Below, one piece after another: positions 1 to 8,591 of a stretch of DNA of 64,000 nt. Under the pieces are notes generated by a model. It saw nothing but the letters and a program-made list of their open reading frames with translations. It ran no database searches and had not been told where the DNA came from. Source of the stretch: Odoribacter sp. AF15-53 (GTDB lineage: Bacteria; Bacteroidota; Bacteroidia; Bacteroidales; Marinifilaceae); the NCBI RefSeq assembly GCF_003479425.1, contig NZ_QUHC01000003.1, forward strand, positions 1 to 64,000. The letters run 5' to 3'. The position numbers were made by a program, and so were the translations under genes. Position 1 is the stretch's first letter; every line of letters begins with the position of its first letter.

Positions 1-273
1 TACATGGTATCCCAGAAACTGCACGACAACGTGTATATCACCATAGACCTAGACGTTTTCGACCCGGCAATCCTTCCGTCTACCGGGACCCCGGAACCAG
101 ACGGACTCTATTACAGAGAAGTATTAAACTTCCTCAAACTAATCAACGAACGTCACAATATTATCGGTTTGGATGTAGTAGAACTTTGCCCCAACGAGAT
201 CAACAAATCATCCGATTTTCTCGCCAGCAAACTGATCTACCAAATCCTGAGCATGAGATATCAAAATCAATGA
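1..273 (+). CDS. speB: Agmatinase (ureohydrolase family), 3' end only
   Basis: C-terminal ~90 residues of an arginase/agmatinase-family manganese enzyme; the gene begins before the window. The metal-binding motif is visible as DLDVFDP (Asp-x-Asp-x-x-Asp) followed by the STGTPEPDGL segment typical of the family. Agmatinase hydrolyses agmatine to putrescine and urea in the cytoplasm. The reading as agmatinase rather than arginase rests partly on context: speA (arginine decarboxylase), which makes agmatine, lies at 4.7-6.6 kb and a deoxyhypusine-synthase-like gene follows immediately. Arginase cannot be excluded from this fragment. Confidence 0.85.
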   Translation, partial: YMVSQKLHDNVYITIDLDVFDPAILPSTGTPEPDGLYYREVLNFLKLINERHNIIGLDVVELCPNEINKSSDFLASKLIYQILSMRYQNQ

Positions 274-338
274 TACATTTTAGATTGATGATTTACGATT
301 GATGATTCAAAAAACGTCAGCCTTGTGCGGCGGGAATT

Positions 339-366
339 TAAAATCTAAAATCTAAAATCTAAAATC
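339..366. repeat. Four tandem copies of a 7-bp repeat (TAAAATC)
   Basis: Four perfect tandem TAAAATC units lie between speB and the DHS-like gene. Just before them GATTGATGATT occurs twice (283-293 and 297-307), and the same 11-mer recurs at 32829-32839 in another intergenic gap. This looks like AT-rich simple repeat common between Bacteroidales genes; no function is visible. Confidence 0.7.
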
Positions 367-424
367 AAGAAATTGAGTCAATAAGGTCCTCATATTGTAC
401 CTTATAATTATTAAGATCATTAAA

Positions 425-1447
425 ATGGAAAAGAAAGACTTATTAAAAGACACTATCAAACACATCGACATCAAGTCGTATGACTCAACCCAATTAATCG
501 ACGCGATGCGCGATATGTCATTCACCTCTCGCGATACCGCCAGAGCAACCGATATCCTAATGATGATGGTTGGAGAGAAAGAGTGTACTAATATTCTTAC
601 CATTGCCGGAAGTACAAGTGCTGCCGGATGTATGCAGGTTTACGTGGACATGGTTCGTAACAAAATGGTTGACGTGGTGGTTTCTACCGGAGCGTCTATC
701 ATCGACATGGACTTGTTCGAGGCCCTAGGCTACAAACACTACAAAGGACACCAGGATGTGCCTGACATGCAATTGAGAAACCTTTACATTGACCGTATTT
801 ACGATACGTTCATTGACGAGGAGGAATTACAAGCTTGCGACCACACGACCTACGAGATTGCAAACAGCTTGGAACCCCGTCCCTATTCATCGCGTGAATT
901 TATCTGGGAAATCGGGAAATGGTTACATGAAGGACACGCCGTGAAAAAAGACAGCTTGATCCAAACTTGCTATGAATGTGGTGTGCCCATTTTCTGCCCG
1001 GCATTCTCTGATTGTAGCGCGGGATTCGGTATCGGTAAACACCAATGGGATCACCCCGACAAACACGTGTCTATTGATTCTGTAAAAGACTTCATCGAAC
1101 TGACCCAAATCAAAATCAAGGCAGGAACTACCGGATTATTCATGGTTGGTGGAGGTACCCCAAAGAACTTCGCACAAGACACTGTTGTTTGCGCAGAAAT
1201 CTTAGGTTACGACGTGCCGATGCACAAATACGCTATCCAGATCACCGTGGCAGACGTTCGCGACGGAGCTTGCTCTTCTTCAACTTTGAAAGAAGCTTGT
1301 TCTTGGGGTAAAGTTGACGTTACCTACGAGCAAATGGTTTACGCCGAAGGAACCACTGTTATTCCCGCTATCGCAAGTTACGTTTATCACAACGGACCTT
1401 GGAAAGAAAGAGAATACAAGAATTGGAACAAATTATTCCAGAAATAA
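425..1447 (+). CDS. Deoxyhypusine synthase-like protein
   Basis: A 340-residue protein of the deoxyhypusine synthase (DHS) superfamily, NAD-dependent aminobutyl transferases that use spermidine or related amines. The ATG at 425 is preferred over one at 395 because family similarity begins at MEKKDLL. Visible features are the VVVSTGAS loop, GGGTPKNF and, near residue 296, the CSWGKV motif whose Lys aligns with the catalytic Lys329 of human DHS. The human HH pair after GGGVVK is replaced here by NF, a change in the active-site region. Bacteria lack eIF5A, so hypusine formation is not expected. Its position just after agmatinase suggests a polyamine substrate, for example homospermidine-type synthesis; this is inference. 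A strong terminator follows. Confidence 0.85.
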   Translation: MEKKDLLKDTIKHIDIKSYDSTQLIDAMRDMSFTSRDTARATDILMMMVGEKECTNILTIAGSTSAAGCMQVYVDMVRNKMVDVVVSTGASIIDMDLFEALGYKHYKGHQDVPDMQLRNLYIDRIYDTFIDEEELQACDHTTYEIANSLEPRPYSSREFIWEIGKWLHEGHAVKKDSLIQTCYECGVPIFCPAFSDCSAGFGIGKHQWDHPDKHVSIDSVKDFIELTQIKIKAGTTGLFMVGGGTPKNFAQDTVVCAEILGYDVPMHKYAIQITVADVRDGACSSSTLKEACSWGKVDVTYEQMVYAEGTTVIPAIASYVYHNGPWKEREYKNWNKLFQK

Positions 1448-1450
1448 CAG

Positions 1451-1476
1451 AAAGGGCTGCTTGACAGCCCTTTTTT
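1451..1476 (+). terminator. Rho-independent terminator of the DHS-like gene
   Basis: An 8-bp stem AAGGGCTG/CAGCCCTT with a 5-nt loop is followed by a run of T, starting a few bases after the stop codon at 1447. Confidence 0.9.
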
Positions 1477-1513
1477 ATTACCCGTCACTTTTGACTCCTT
1501 CGTAAAAAACGCG

Positions 1514-1807
1514 TCATCGAAATTGACTGTTTATGGAATATAAACAACGGTAATGCCCCCCGATCACCAAAACAGCCAAAACAAAGAAAATCGTCAACCC
1601 GTTGCGGAAAATCTCTACAATCAAGTTGGGGAGAATTTCCTCATCTCCCGTCTGCATAAAACAAATCAAAGCCAAAATAGTCTTGTAAGCATACATTCCC
1701 GGGATCATCGGCAACAAAGAGGAAAATGAAAAGACTTCTGCCGGACAGTGAATTAGCCGGGCAAAATAAATACCATATACATCAAAATTCGAGAGAATAT
1801 TGTATAT
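1514..1807 (-). pseudogene. Truncated threonine/serine exporter (ThrE_2/YjjB-like) C-terminus
   Basis: An open frame of 97 codons, bounded upstream by an in-frame TAA at 1808-1810, encodes the C-terminal half of a YjjB/ThrE_2 membrane protein. The stretch CPAEVFSFSSLLPMIPGMYAY aligns from memory with [20 protein letters not shown] of E. coli YjjB, followed by two hydrophobic segments and a basic end. YjjB-like proteins have about 150-160 residues; here the first ~70, the start codon and the partner ThrE_1/YjjP gene are absent. The frame runs into the start of dinB on the other strand, so a deletion or rearrangement probably joined dinB to a broken exporter gene. A short functional product from a TTG at 1717 is possible but unlikely. 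Confidence 0.75.
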
Positions 1808-1826
1808 TTACTCATTGAAACAAGAG

Positions 1827-2903
1827 ATGGAAAACAGAAAAATCATTCATATCGACATGGACGCCTTTTACGCCTCCATCGAGCAACGTGATCATCCGGA
1901 ATACCGGGGGAAACCGCTTGCCGTGGGAAGGCCGGAAAAGAGGGGTGTCGTGGCTGCAGCCAGCTACGAAGCCCGTCGTTATGGTGTACGCTCTGCCATG
2001 TCCTCCATGAAGGCCAAACAACTGTGTCCGGATTTGATTTTCGCCTCTTCTCGCATGGAATACTACAAATCCGTATCCATGCAAATCCACGAAATCTTCC
2101 ACGAATACACCGATATCATCGAGCCTCTCGCCCTTGACGAAGCTTTTCTGGATGTTACCGAGAACAAAAAAGACATCCCGTTAGCCGTTGACATCGCCAA
2201 GGAAATCAAGAAAGAGATAAAAGAAAAATTAGGTCTTATCGCGTCTGCCGGGGTTTCCTATAACAAATTCTTGGCAAAGATCGCTTCCGACTACAAAAAA
2301 CCGAACGGTCTTTACACCATACATCCCGACCGGGCCCCCGCATTTATCGCCAAACTCCCGATCGAGGCTTTCTGGGGTATCGGCAAAGTTACAGCCCGTA
2401 AAATGCATACCTTGGGGATACACACGGGCGCCGACCTCAAAAAATGTACGCTAGCCTTCCTTACCCGGAATTTCGGGAAAGCCGGAACCCTTTACCATGA
2501 TTTCGCCAACGGCATAGACCCTAGAATCGTCACCCCCGAACGCATTCGTAAATCCGTTGGTTGTGAAAGTACCTTTGAAAACGACTTGGTAAACTATATA
2601 TCCGTCATCATCGAATTATACCACGTGACGACAGAATTAATCAATCGTATCGAAAAGTCTGATTTTAAAGGCCATACCTTAACACTAAAAATCAAATTCC
2701 ACGATTTTACCCAGAAGACACGTAGTGTCACCATGGCACACGAGCTACGTACTCTCAATGAAATCCTTCCCCTAGCAAAAAAATTACTCAAAGACTTAGA
2801 GTTAACACAATTCCGTATTCGACTATTAGGGCTCTCTGTATCAAATCCTTTTGAGGAATTAACCACTGACGGTCCTTTACAATTAAGCATTAATTTTGAT
2901 TAA
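1827..2903 (+). CDS. dinB: DNA polymerase IV (Y-family translesion polymerase)
   Basis: A 358-residue Y-family DNA polymerase, which copies past damaged template bases. The N-terminal IIHIDMDAFYASIEQ holds the first catalytic Asp residues, and PLALDEAFLD near residue 105 gives the Asp-Glu pair. Helix-hairpin-helix-like (FWGIGKVTARKM) and little-finger regions follow. The ATG at 1827 fits the family start (MENRKIIHID); an upstream in-frame ATG at 1800 would add nine atypical residues. The 5' end abuts an exporter remnant on the opposite strand, so its promoter must lie in remnant DNA. Copy 1 of the structured repeat begins at its stop codon and could act as its terminator. Confidence 0.95.
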   Translation: MENRKIIHIDMDAFYASIEQRDHPEYRGKPLAVGRPEKRGVVAAASYEARRYGVRSAMSSMKAKQLCPDLIFASSRMEYYKSVSMQIHEIFHEYTDIIEPLALDEAFLDVTENKKDIPLAVDIAKEIKKEIKEKLGLIASAGVSYNKFLAKIASDYKKPNGLYTIHPDRAPAFIAKLPIEAFWGIGKVTARKMHTLGIHTGADLKKCTLAFLTRNFGKAGTLYHDFANGIDPRIVTPERIRKSVGCESTFENDLVNYISVIIELYHVTTELINRIEKSDFKGHTLTLKIKFHDFTQKTRSVTMAHELRTLNEILPLAKKLLKDLELTQFRIRLLGLSVSNPFEELTTDGPLQLSINFD

Positions 2904-3115
2904 TTATGAAACCTTTATGGTTTATTGCCGTATATAGGCATGTATTTTGAATATAAATATGATGTAACCGAAACTTAATAGATAAGTGACACGGTTACCA
3001 TAAAAAACCGATACATTTGTATCGGAATTCAAAAGAGAGACTTCGATTTTTTTTCATAAATTTGTTATTGGTATTTTGGGTCCCCGCTGAGACAGCGCGG
3101 ACCATTTTTATTTTA
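2903..3115 (+). ncRNA. Duplicated structured element, copy 1 (candidate small RNA)
   Basis: This ~210-bp stretch after dinB is repeated at 4102-4309. It holds (a) an inverted pair TAACCG-N21-CGGTTA (2965-2997), (b) a 7-bp palindromic hairpin CCGATAC-ATTT-GTATCGG (3008-3025) containing TACATTTG, a match to the Bacteroidetes -7 box TAnnTTTG, and (c) an 11-bp hairpin with an AGA loop (3079-3103, one mismatch) followed by T-rich sequence, resembling a Rho-independent terminator. If the -7 match is used, the transcript would be roughly 85-90 nt. Copy 2 keeps all parts, with a paired change in hairpin (c). A protein-coding role is not visible. The RNA strand and promoter are inferred. Confidence 0.5.
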
Positions 3116-3127
3116 AGACGGTCTCTC

Positions 3128-3673
3128 CTAGTCCTTGCCGATTAACCCGATTAATTCATTGATCATCGGCTTCGCTAATTTTTCACTTTGTTCTTTATTC
3201 ACGGGTATTCCGGATTCCTCGAACTCTTTCGCGGCATTCACGACAGTATACACTACCGGAGCCACCAACGCTCCCAACTTCAATAATAATGTTTGCACGC
3301 GCTGCACGGTTGCTATTCCCGGAGTCATCCCTGAAGTCACGGATACGACTCCAACAGGCTTATGTACCCACTCCTTATAATAAAGATCGATCACGTTCTT
3401 CAATGCTGCCGGGAAATCGGCATTATATACAGGAGAAACAATAACCAAACCGTCAGCTTTTTTAAAACGTTCGGTAAAATCCACCAATTCCGAAGACGGA
3501 CTTTTCTGAAAAGCAAAACGCTCGTTGAAAAGGGGGAAATTATACTCTTTCAAATCAAGCACCTCCACCGTTAGCGGATAATTTGCCGGAATGAATTGCT
3601 CCAAGAATAACGCAACCCGGTGACTCAGTCTCCCATCCCTAACGCTAGAAGAAATAATGGCGATATGTTTCAT
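3128..3673 (-). CDS. NAD(P)H-dependent FMN reductase
   Basis: A 181-residue flavodoxin-fold reductase of the NADPH-dependent FMN reductase family (SsuE/ChrR/azoreductase type), a cytoplasmic enzyme that reduces flavin or quinone-like substrates. IAIISSSVRDGRLSHRVA gives the phosphate-binding loop for FMN, and VIVSPVYNADFPAALKNVID is the family's second flavin-contact segment. The ATG at 3673 is chosen because the fold begins there; an upstream start would add 23 residues without family character. It lies alone between the two copies of the structured element. The physiological substrate cannot be read from sequence. Confidence 0.88.
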   Translation of the reverse strand: MKHIAIISSSVRDGRLSHRVALFLEQFIPANYPLTVEVLDLKEYNFPLFNERFAFQKSPSSELVDFTERFKKADGLVIVSPVYNADFPAALKNVIDLYYKEWVHKPVGVVSVTSGMTPGIATVQRVQTLLLKLGALVAPVVYTVVNAAKEFEESGIPVNKEQSEKLAKPMINELIGLIGKD

Positions 3674-4101
3674 GATCCGTCTTGTAAATGTTAAAATCGA
3701 CCTGTAATCTGAGTACCAATTTAGGAAAACTTTATAAAACAAAAAAATATTTCTCGTTATAAATACCCCAAATTAACACTCCAAACCTCACAATTTTCAT
3801 ACAAATCAAACGAAACGCATCAAAACTCCCTACACGAGCCTCATATGACTCAAAGGCAATATTTCAAGTAATTTATATATACACCAAAAATAAACCTAGG
3901 GATATTATTCCCTAGATTTACTATAGTATTACCACGAATTTTCATTATTTGTATTCGAACACATATTTTCAAGCTGAAACTATTCATCCGTATCTCTAAC
4001 TGCTCCATTAGAATTAGGCATAAACTCTTCACGAAAAATTATTCACCGAATTTTAAAAGACATTCGAAAAAAAATCAGGATTCCCTTATAAAATTTGATC
4101 T
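3674..4101. other. Intergenic stretch upstream of the FMN reductase
   Basis: About 430 AT-rich bases with no convincing gene. A 60-codon minus-strand frame at 3850-4032 lacks recognisable protein character. The promoter of the FMN reductase should lie in the first part; no clear TAnnTTTG box was found. Confidence 0.6.
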
Positions 4102-4309
4102 ATTATAAAACCTTTACGATTTCACACCGTATACTCAGGTACATTTTGCAAACAATTCCGAGTAACCGAAAGTTAACAAATAAATAACACGGTTATAAAG
4201 AAAAAACCGATACCTTTGTATCGGGTTTCAAAAGAGACTTCGATTTTTTTTCATAAATTTGTTATTGGTATTTGGGTTCCCGCTGAGACAGCGCGAACCA
4301 TTTTTTATA
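4102..4309 (+). ncRNA. Duplicated structured element, copy 2 (candidate small RNA)
   Basis: Second copy of the element at 2903-3115. The inverted pair TAACCG-N21-CGGTTA is kept with the same 21-bp spacing (4163-4195), as is the palindrome CCGATAC-CTTT-GTATCGG (4207-4224) with a TACCTTTG box. The terminator-like hairpin (4275-4299, AGA loop) followed by ATTTTTTAT is also present. Relative to copy 1 the stem changes GGTCC/GGACC to GGTTC/GAACC, one compensatory C-G to T-A change. No gene lies directly upstream on the plus strand, so this copy cannot simply be the terminator of a neighbouring gene. Confidence 0.5.
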
Positions 4310-4670
4310 CCGAGAGCTAAGATAGAAAACGTTTGCAATCCAAAAAAGGATTTTCTCAACTTTAATATTGTTAAATTTTAATCTCCATCCGAATTAACAC
4401 TTTCGATTATCCATATTTCAACTATCAGATTTTTCATTTCGTCACGAACACAAACTGAAAGCACAGCCAAACAAAATCCATTTATTACTTAAATACAACA
4501 ACTTAATCATCTTCAAGCAACAACAAATCTATATCTAAAGACTTCGTGACAACACTTGAAGTGTAATAAATATATAATCTTTTTTCTTTCACCTTACTTT
4601 TTCCTCATTTTTTCACTTTTAACAAAATTCCGATAAAAGCACAATCAATGTCACACGTATTTCTCAAAAT
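4310..4670. other. Intergenic stretch before the speA terminator
   Basis: About 360 AT-rich bases without a supported gene. A short palindrome CACTTGAAGTG lies in it, around 4553-4563. Nothing else with clear function was seen. Confidence 0.6.
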
Positions 4671-4701
4671 AAAAAAGCCGTTTCCGGAGTGGAAACGGCC
4701 T
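4671..4701 (-). terminator. Rho-independent terminator of speA
   Basis: A 9-bp stem GCCGTTTCC/GGAAACGGC (4677-4685 and 4691-4699) is followed, on the minus strand, by six T residues. It lies just downstream of the speA stop codon at 4725. Confidence 0.9.
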
Positions 4702-4724
4702 TACATTTATACTCATATATCATA

Positions 4725-6617
4725 TCACTCCAAATAAGTGTACCCGTACAAACCGGAACGATAATTCGAAAGGAATTCCCGTCCCTCTTCAGCCGAGATA
4801 ATACCCTTCTTCACGGAAGAAGTTACCCAGACTTCCACCGTACGGGCCATCTTCTTCGGCATAAATTGCACGTATTCAAGCACATCAGCCACGGTCTCTC
4901 CCTCAATCACCTTATCAATCATATACTCGTCACCCTTCACCTTGATATGAACGGCATTCGTGTCACCAAACAAGTTGTGAAGATCTCCCAAAATCTCTTG
5001 GTAAGCTCCCACGAGGAACACGCCTAAATAATAAGGTTCTTTCCCGTTCAACTCGTGTACCGGAAGGTGGTACGAAAAATTACGAGTCGAAATAAAATTA
5101 TCAATTTTCCCGTCCGAATCACAAGTAATATCCTGAATGGTTGCAGATTTCGTCGGTTGCTCGTTCAAGCGGGCAATCGGGATGATCGGGAAAATCTGAT
5201 CAATCGCCCAAGAATCCGGCAAGGACTGGAACAACGAAAAATTACAGAAATATTTATCCGGCAACATCTTTGAAATCTTCTTCAATTCATCCGGGGCATG
5301 CTTCGTGGCAACTGCCATATCATACACGTCACGGGCTACAGACCAGAATAAACGCTCTACCTGCGCACGGGTGAACAAATCAATCAACCCGAGATTAAAT
5401 AACCCTAGCGCATCCTCGCGAATTTGCATTGCATCGTGCCACGTCTCGATCAAACGAGGTTGGTTCAAATTCTCCCACAAATCGTACAACTCCTTCACCA
5501 GCTCGTGAGCGTTCTCGGCAATTTCTTCGTTCTCATCAAAAGCAGGTAAACTCGTGCTGGCAAGAGCCTCGAAAATCAGTACGGAATGATGGGCTGTCAG
5601 AGAACGTCCCGACTCGGTAATGATATTCGGCTGTTCCAACTCATTTTTCTCGCAGGCATCAACCAACGCGGACACGGCATCATTCACGTACTCTTGAATC
5701 GAGTAGTTCATACTGTTACCACTTGTGGCCGAACGCGTCCCGTCATAATCAACCCCCAAACCACCGCCAATATCCACGAAGCTTATATTATATCCTAAAT
5801 TCTTTAACTGAACATAGAATTGTGACGCCTCTTTCAATGCCGTTTTGATGCGACGGATATTCGTCACCTGACTACCGATATGGAAATGAATCAATTTTAA
5901 ACAATCCGTCATCTTGTTCTTTTCCAAAATATCCATAGCTTCTAGCAATTCGCTCGAATTCACGCCAAACTTGCTAACATCACCCCCCGACTCTTCCCAC
6001 TTTCCACTTCCCGAACTCGCCAGCTTGATACGAATCCCAATATTCGGACGAATTTTTAACCGTTTAGAAATAGAAGCGATATTTCTCAATTCATTCAATT
6101 TCTCGACAACTAAATATATATTCCGTCCCATCTTCTGGGCCAAAAGAGCCAACTCGATATAATTCTCGTCCTTGTAACCGTTGCAAATAATCATGGCATC
6201 GTCGTCAATATCAATCGACAACACCGCATGCAACTCCGGTTTAGAACCCGCTTCAAGACCAATGTTATACTTGGTCCCATGACTGACAATCTCTTCCACG
6301 ACAGGACGCATCTGGTTCACCTTAATCGGATAAATTATAAAGTTCTTACCCGTGTAACCATATTCCGTGGCTGCCATCTGAAAGCAACTAGAGATTTTTT
6401 CGATCCGGTTATCCAGAATATCCGGGAACCTCAATAATATCGGGGCCGATACATCCCTCACCTGAAGCTCCTCCATCAATTCCTTAATATCTATTGTCGG
6501 TCCCCCCACTTTCGGTGTTACCGTAACGTGTCCCTTCTCATTAATCGAAAAATAGTTCAGCCCCCAACCGTTAATGTTATACAGTTCTGCTGAATCGTCA
6601 ATGCTCCATTTTCTCAT
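4725..6617 (-). CDS. speA: Biosynthetic arginine decarboxylase
   Basis: A 630-residue PLP-dependent fold-III decarboxylase that converts arginine to agmatine and CO2, the first step of putrescine synthesis by the agmatine route. YPIKVNQ around residue 99 carries the PLP-binding Lys; DIGGGLGVDYDGT is the glycine-rich phosphate-binding segment and IITESGRSLTAHH lies in the active-site region. The length matches Bacteroidetes SpeA. The ATG at 6617 (MRKWSIDDS) is preferred over an ATG at 6677, which adds 20 unlikely residues. Agmatinase at the window start provides the next step. Confidence 0.95.
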   Translation of the reverse strand: MRKWSIDDSAELYNINGWGLNYFSINEKGHVTVTPKVGGPTIDIKELMEELQVRDVSAPILLRFPDILDNRIEKISSCFQMAATEYGYTGKNFIIYPIKVNQMRPVVEEIVSHGTKYNIGLEAGSKPELHAVLSIDIDDDAMIICNGYKDENYIELALLAQKMGRNIYLVVEKLNELRNIASISKRLKIRPNIGIRIKLASSGSGKWEESGGDVSKFGVNSSELLEAMDILEKNKMTDCLKLIHFHIGSQVTNIRRIKTALKEASQFYVQLKNLGYNISFVDIGGGLGVDYDGTRSATSGNSMNYSIQEYVNDAVSALVDACEKNELEQPNIITESGRSLTAHHSVLIFEALASTSLPAFDENEEIAENAHELVKELYDLWENLNQPRLIETWHDAMQIREDALGLFNLGLIDLFTRAQVERLFWSVARDVYDMAVATKHAPDELKKISKMLPDKYFCNFSLFQSLPDSWAIDQIFPIIPIARLNEQPTKSATIQDITCDSDGKIDNFISTRNFSYHLPVHELNGKEPYYLGVFLVGAYQEILGDLHNLFGDTNAVHIKVKGDEYMIDKVIEGETVADVLEYVQFMPKKMARTVEVWVTSSVKKGIISAEEGREFLSNYRSGLYGYTYLE

Positions 6618-6766
6618 TTCTATTCTATAAGCGCTTTTAAAGTTGATTGGTTCCGCAAATCTACAATATATTTTCAATATAACACGCTTAAATGCCTGTG
6701 AATTCGAAGCTACTCCTCAAAAAGCCTTCTAATTAATACTTCACGCTTCAATAACCCCGCAGGCGC

Positions 6767-8230
6767 TTACATTTTTTGGATTTCTTGAATACCCTCCCTA
6801 GTGATCACCAAACGATACCGCTTGTATTCCACCTGATCCGCATGCTGCAACTGTGTCAAAAAATTCAGGTAATAAACTTTATCCCCATTAATCGGGACAT
6901 AACCCGTTTCACCCTCCGGCACGTAAAGCTCGTAATCCCGCTCGTCCATCTTCTGCACGAAACTCCCCACGTTAAACCGAAGAATCTCGTTTACCCCGGC
7001 AATATCATACTGGCCATACTGATCCAACGTTTCCGCATCAAGTTGTATCCACTTTCGATAGAGAATGATCTTCTCACCCGCGTAACGGTTATCCGCCGCC
7101 AATAAATCCGTACGGGCCCGACGTTCAAGAATTTCTTCCGGCACTTTATTTTCCGATATGAAATCGACTCCGTCTTTGATCCACCCGACCACGTTCTCGT
7201 TCATGCTAATCGTCGTTTTCCGGTCAAAATAGTTTTTCCCCAACCGATGCGCAAAATAAAAACGCATCAATTCCTTGATTCTATCTTTTAGCATATAACT
7301 CACTACTAGCGCCACGAATAACGGCATCGTGAAATTCCCGTACTTCTTTTGAAACGAAAACGCCACCATCGTGGCAAAAATCATGGAAAGGCCTGCCGCA
7401 ATACTATAATAAATCTGCTCCACCAACACCCCGTCCTTCTTCTTGGAAGATTTCAGAAACAAATCGCTCTCCGCGTATTTTTTCAACATCCCCCTCCGGT
7501 AAATCACTGCCCGGTTGCGATCGACGCTTTCAGTCTCTGCCACAAGATAACCGTTTATCTTTTTGTAATCAATCTCCGAACGTATCAACGCCATCAAACG
7601 TTTCACTTCCCGCTCATAACACACGGGATCGTTCTCTTTTAATCCGTCCAGCAACTTAAACGTGTGAAATTCCACCAGATTCGACAAGTATTCATCCCCG
7701 AAAGAGAAATAATTCAGCGCTTCTCTAGGCATTCCTTCCACGTTAATTATCTTTTTCAAATCCCGGTATCTCCTGACAATCAAACGCACTTCCTCGATAT
7801 ACTGGTCCACCATATCCCCCCGCTCGTTCCCCTCCACTTCATGATGAATCGCCTCGCTCGCCTTACCCCGGAGAGCACTTTTCAGAATCGAAGTAAACAT
7901 CTTGATTTGATACTCGTACGCCTCTAATGACTCTTTCGATGTATCCGTCACCAAATGCAGGAAAGCCTCTTCCAGAAAGACAAAAGGAGTCCACTCCCCA
8001 CCGGCAATCTCTTTCAGGGAATAAATCGGGGTAATTAATCGCACATTAGATTTCACATCTTTGTAAAACGCATCCTTTGGATAAGTCGTGGCATTTATAT
8101 CCAGACTATGAGGCACGAAAAACCACGTGTTCATTCTAAACTCGTTCTTTTCCACCTCTCGATCAATATGGTAGCCGATCTTAAACTCCACGGAATACTT
8201 ATCGTGCAACTTTACCTGAATATCTATCAT
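6767..8230 (-). CDS. Conserved protein of unknown function with two central membrane segments
   Basis: A 487-residue protein not assigned to a named family. Residues ~1-280 are soluble and rich in charged helices. Two hydrophobic segments (around IYYSIAAGLSMIFATMVAF and MPLFVALVVSYML, residues ~285-325) form a hairpin, followed by a ~160-residue soluble tail. There is no signal peptide, so both soluble parts probably face the cytoplasm. The ATG at 8230 is the first of the frame. No catalytic motif was recognised. It stands alone between speA and tRNA-Pro. Confidence 0.75.
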   Translation of the reverse strand: MIDIQVKLHDKYSVEFKIGYHIDREVEKNEFRMNTWFFVPHSLDINATTYPKDAFYKDVKSNVRLITPIYSLKEIAGGEWTPFVFLEEAFLHLVTDTSKESLEAYEYQIKMFTSILKSALRGKASEAIHHEVEGNERGDMVDQYIEEVRLIVRRYRDLKKIINVEGMPREALNYFSFGDEYLSNLVEFHTFKLLDGLKENDPVCYEREVKRLMALIRSEIDYKKINGYLVAETESVDRNRAVIYRRGMLKKYAESDLFLKSSKKKDGVLVEQIYYSIAAGLSMIFATMVAFSFQKKYGNFTMPLFVALVVSYMLKDRIKELMRFYFAHRLGKNYFDRKTTISMNENVVGWIKDGVDFISENKVPEEILERRARTDLLAADNRYAGEKIILYRKWIQLDAETLDQYGQYDIAGVNEILRFNVGSFVQKMDERDYELYVPEGETGYVPINGDKVYYLNFLTQLQHADQVEYKRYRLVITREGIQEIQKM

Positions 8231-8389
8231 ATCATCAAATTACAACGCAATATATATATAATTTTCCAGATATTCATACTCTCTTCACATCAACCTTTTC
8301 TTCATTCATTAGGCGTTATCCCAAAGATAACGCCACGGAATAACTACCTCTCCTCCCTAATTCATCTTAACCGTCAAGAGTAAAAACAA

Positions 8390-8417
8390 CAAAAGCCCTG
8401 AAAAATCAGAGCTTTTG
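8390..8417 (-). terminator. Terminator downstream of tRNA-Pro
   Basis: CAAAAGCTCTGA and TCAGGGCTTTTG (minus-strand reading) form a 12-bp stem with one mismatch and a four-T loop. It begins 9 bases beyond the tRNA 3' end and is followed by T-rich sequence. Confidence 0.75.
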
Positions 8418-8426
8418 TAATTTAGG

Positions 8427-8499
8427 TCGAGATGACTGGACTTGAACCAGCGGCCTCCACGTCCCGAACGTGGCGCGCTACCAACTGCGCTACATCTCG
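8427..8499 (-). tRNA. tRNA-Pro (anticodon CGG)
   Basis: A full cloverleaf on the minus strand: acceptor CGAGATG/CATCTCG, D stem GCGC/GCGC, anticodon stem CCACG/CGTGG with loop TTCGGGA (anticodon CGG), and T stem GCTGG/CCAGT with loop TTCAAGT. The discriminator base is A and CCA is not encoded. It reads CCG proline codons. Confidence 0.95.
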
Positions 8500-8516
8500 T
8501 TTCCGTTTTGCGAGGG

Positions 8517-8524
8517 CAAAGATA
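8517..8524 (-). promoter_or_regulatory. -7 box of the tRNA-Pro promoter
   Basis: TATCTTTG on the minus strand, an exact match to the Bacteroidetes -7 consensus TAnnTTTG, 17 bases upstream of the tRNA 5' end. No good TTG was found at the usual -33 distance. Confidence 0.5.
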
Positions 8525-8547
8525 ATAAAAGTATCAATTATAATCAC

Positions 8548-8555
8548 TATATTTG
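8548..8555 (+). promoter_or_regulatory. -7 box of the rbfA promoter
   Basis: TATATTTG matches TAnnTTTG, 36 bases before the rbfA ATG. The -33 element is weak. Confidence 0.45.
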
Positions 8556-8591
8556 TGAAAAATTTTATCGTATAAAATATTTTTCTTCAGA

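Noticed and set aside
3850..4032. 60-codon minus-strand frame
   Set aside because: AT-rich, no family resemblance, no start context; probably chance.
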